A DNA stretch of 16,418 bases from contig CAYZLR010000074.1 of NCBI GenBank assembly GCA_964479275.1, forward strand, positions 1-16,418, in the 5' to 3' direction. The notes beneath the pieces were generated by a model. That model saw only the letters and a program-made list of their open reading frames with translations. It ran no database searches and was not told the DNA's origin. The stretch is from CALLPQ01 sp964479275 (GTDB lineage: Bacteria; Pseudomonadota; Alphaproteobacteria; Caulobacterales; Parvularculaceae). Positions 13,885-16,418 of this stretch are shown piece by piece; positions within the stretch are counted from its first letter, which is position 1; each line of letters starts with the position of its first letter. Made by a program: the position numbers and the translations under genes.

Positions 13885-15792
13885 ATGCTGCATATTAATG
13901 ATGTCACCTATCGCATTGAAGGGCGTATGCTCCTCAATAAAGCGACCGCCGCCATCTCGGAAGGGTGGAAGGTTGGATTTATCGGGCGCAATGGGACAGG
14001 AAAGTCGACCCTTCTTAAGCTAATCCGGCAGGAGATTGTTCCCGACGATGGCGATATTTCTATTCGAAAAAACCGTCACCTTGGAGGCGTCGAACAAGAA
14101 GCCCCTGCCAGTGATATTAGTCTCATAGAAATGGTATTGTCTTACGACAAAGAGCGTGTCGCTCTTTTACAAGAGGCGGAAACAACGAATGACCCTAATA
14201 GAATTGCCGAAGTGCAAACTCGTCTCGCTGACATCGGTGCTTATTCGGCGGAAGCACGGGCAGCAGAAATATTGGCGGGCCTTGGCTTTAGTGCTGGAGA
14301 ACAATTAAGAGCTTGTAAAGAGTTCTCAGGCGGTTGGCGAATGCGCGTGGCGCTTGCAGGCGTTCTCTTTTCAAAACCTGATATATTATTACTCGATGAG
14401 CCAACAAACTATCTCGATCTGGAAGGCGCAATCTGGCTTGAGAATTATTTAAAAACCTATCCGTACACAGTTCTGATCGTTAGTCATGACCGTGATTTTC
14501 TTAATCAAGCTGTTACCCATATTATGGCTCTAGAGGGTGGAAAATTAACCATCAGCCCCGGTGATTACAATACCTATGAACGGCGGCGCGCGGAGAGCTT
14601 TGCTCAAGCAGAAGCATTTCGTACCAAACAAGATGCAGCGCGCAAACATATGGAAAGTTTTATTGAACGCTTCCGCGCCAAAGCTTCAAAAGCCAAGCAA
14701 GCCCAAAGCCGGATAAAAGCATTGGAAAAAATGCAAACTGTTGCCGGCCCTATACACGAACGCTCTATCCCATTTCATTTTCCAAGCCCCAAACCGCCCA
14801 TGGCACCGCCTATTGTTCGTGTCGTTGAAACCGATCTTGGCTATGAAGAGGGAAAACCGGTTCTTAAAAATGTAGATCTGCGTCTCGATCAAGATAATCG
14901 TATCGCTATATTGGGCCCAAACGGGATGGGCAAATCGACTTTGGTTAAGGCGATATCAGGCCGTCTATCTCCAATGACGGGAAACATTTACAAACACAAG
15001 AAACTTAAGATTGCCTATTTCGCACAACATCAACTCGATGAGCTTCGCCCGAAAGAAACCCCGTTGCAACATGTGGCACAGTTAATGCCTGAGGGTACCC
15101 AGGCGCAAATCAGATCCGCAACCGCCCGATTAGGGTTCGGCGCCGAGAAAGTGGACACCAAAGTCGAGAACCTTTCTGGAGGAGAGAAGGCTCGTCTTCT
15201 TCTCGGCCTCATTACCTTTGAAGGGGCGCATCTACTCATCCTCGATGAGCCGACCAATCATCTCGACATCAGCGCTCGCGAGGCCTTGATGATTGCACTT
15301 AATGAATATCAAGGCGCTGTCATTATGATTACCCATGACGCGCATTTAGCCGAAGCCGTCGCCGAACAATTTTGGCTCATCAAAGACGGTCATGTCAGCG
15401 TTTATGACGGCGATATGGACGATTATCGACAAATGATCGTAAGCGCCGGTAAAACGGTCAGCACTGCGCCGCGCAAAAAAAATCAGATTGCAGATTCTGT
15501 AAAAATCAGACGCAAAGCCGCCGCAGCACGCCAATCTCTCGACCCATTAAAGAAAAAATCAACCGCAGCAGAAGCAAAACTGGAAAACCTCAACACTATA
15601 TTGAAGAAATTGGATAAAGCGCTGGGCGATCCGGAAATTTACAAAACAAACATACCGCGCGTCACCAAACTACAAAAAGAACGCGCCGCACTCCTCAGCG
15701 CTATTGAAGAAGCAGAAGAGAAATGGCTCACTGCGCTAGAGCACTTTGAAAATGCTCAAAAAACATCCGTCATAGACGCCCCAAAGACCTGA
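13885..15792 (+). CDS. yheS: ABC-F family ATPase, YheS-like
   Basis: A soluble ATPase of 635 residues with two ABC domains and no membrane segment, the layout of ABC-F proteins that act on ribosomes. Domain 1: Walker A GRNGTGKST (34-42), signature FSGGWRMR (147-154), Walker B LLLDEPTNYLD (168-178). The P-site linker (about 235-295) contains the charged RFRAKASKAKQAQSRIKALE run. Domain 2: Walker A GPNGMGKST (344-352), signature LSGGEKAR (430-437), Walker B LILDEPTNHLD (451-461). The tail (about 505-635) is basic and then coiled-coil. Length and motifs track E. coli YheS (637 aa) more than Uup or EttA. Translation factor activity is inferred from the family. The start MLHINDVTYRIEGR is family-like, yet no Shine-Dalgarno precedes it. 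Confidence 0.92.
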   Translation: MLHINDVTYRIEGRMLLNKATAAISEGWKVGFIGRNGTGKSTLLKLIRQEIVPDDGDISIRKNRHLGGVEQEAPASDISLIEMVLSYDKERVALLQEAETTNDPNRIAEVQTRLADIGAYSAEARAAEILAGLGFSAGEQLRACKEFSGGWRMRVALAGVLFSKPDILLLDEPTNYLDLEGAIWLENYLKTYPYTVLIVSHDRDFLNQAVTHIMALEGGKLTISPGDYNTYERRRAESFAQAEAFRTKQDAARKHMESFIERFRAKASKAKQAQSRIKALEKMQTVAGPIHERSIPFHFPSPKPPMAPPIVRVVETDLGYEEGKPVLKNVDLRLDQDNRIAILGPNGMGKSTLVKAISGRLSPMTGNIYKHKKLKIAYFAQHQLDELRPKETPLQHVAQLMPEGTQAQIRSATARLGFGAEKVDTKVENLSGGEKARLLLGLITFEGAHLLILDEPTNHLDISAREALMIALNEYQGAVIMITHDAHLAEAVAEQFWLIKDGHVSVYDGDMDDYRQMIVSAGKTVSTAPRKKNQIADSVKIRRKAAAARQSLDPLKKKSTAAEAKLENLNTILKKLDKALGDPEIYKTNIPRVTKLQKERAALLSAIEEAEEKWLTALEHFENAQKTSVIDAPKT

Positions 15793-15919
15793 CACTTGGT
15801 TATAAACACATGGCGCTCATTGCATAACGCTCGCTTCATCAATCGTTAAACCGGAGTCCCCCCAATAATCCCTCAACACGCCCCGAACCGGGTATGACCT
15901 GAAGCCCGCCATCATGCCT

Positions 15920-15958
15920 GACACCAGCGGCTCCCAGCGGCTCCTTGTGTCGTTTTTA
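15920..15958 (+). terminator. possible intrinsic terminator after the ABC-F gene
   Basis: GACAC (15920-15924) pairs with GTGTC (15947-15951) and is followed by GTTTTTATTT. An AGC/GCT pair lies inside. The loop contains a perfect 10-bp tandem duplication, CCAGCGGCTC twice (15924-15943). It is about 130 bp downstream of the ABC-F stop, and the stem is short. The remainder of 15793-16030 shows nothing else I can support. Confidence 0.4.
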
Positions 15959-16033
15959 TTTGACTAATCACGCAAAAAGACTTGCGGGCCTGCCCCCCCT
16001 CCGCTATAGCCAACGCTCTTGATTGCGCTAGAT

Positions 16034-16039
16034 TATAAT
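16034..16039 (+). promoter_or_regulatory. -10 box of the tRNA promoter
   Basis: A consensus TATAAT lies 26 bp before the first tRNA base, placing transcription start near 16046 with a 20-nt leader. No good -35 hexamer is seen at 16-18 bp spacing. Confidence 0.55.
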
Positions 16040-16065
16040 GGCATTTTTCAAGATATAAACATTGA

Positions 16066-16418
<353 letters not shown>

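Overview
The window reads as ordinary chromosome of a moderate-GC bacterium, most likely an alphaproteobacterium. The best taxonomic clue is the initiator tRNA near the right end. Its anticodon stem carries A29:U41 in place of the first of the three consecutive G:C pairs, a variant I associate with alphaproteobacterial initiator tRNAs. The DUF3297 gene, the paired isovaleryl-CoA dehydrogenase and methylcrotonyl-CoA carboxylase genes, and the 452-residue glutamyl-tRNA synthetase also fit. One gene is unexpected for that group: HisG is the long, self-regulated type usually seen in gammaproteobacteria and Bacteroidetes.

Left part (1-5740). After the possible tail of an upstream plus-strand gene and a double-hairpin terminator, genes run leftward on the minus strand. 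In transcription order they are hisG (histidine biosynthesis), glpK (glycerol kinase), gltX (glutamyl-tRNA synthetase), a small DUF3297 protein and yghU (glutathione-dependent oxidoreductase). The hisG-glpK gap is about 35 bp, so those two may be co-transcribed. A 61-bp-period repeat with strong hairpins lies between the DUF3297 gene and yghU, and a related hairpin lies in the hisG leader.

Middle (6012-13159). A PqqB-like metallo-beta-lactamase lipoprotein gene is broken by a frameshift. It converges on mccB. From mccB to mccA the window holds a leucine/isovalerate catabolic locus: mccB on the minus strand, and divergently ivd, a FadR-type GntR regulator, a possible 33-residue membrane peptide and mccA. 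Ivd converts isovaleryl-CoA to 3-methylcrotonyl-CoA, and the MccA/MccB complex carboxylates that product. The regulator start overlaps the ivd stop. A palindrome of the FadR/GntR operator class (TTGTCGGACAA) coincides with the -35 element of the predicted ivd promoter, which suggests a local regulatory circuit.

Right part (13178-16418). A secreted TPR protein and a YheS-like ABC-F ATPase follow on the plus strand, then the initiator tRNA gene. A 23-bp block covering the tRNA 3' end and its flank is repeated 96 bp downstream. An open minus-strand frame entering from the window edge looks like the C-terminal tail of a site-specific recombinase that reads into the tRNA. This is the expected layout at the edge of an integrated genomic island, most of which would lie outside the window.

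The points most worth a second look are the island junction with its in-frame att duplication and non-canonical tRNA discriminator base, the GntR/operator circuit for leucine catabolism, and the frameshifted PqqB-like gene.
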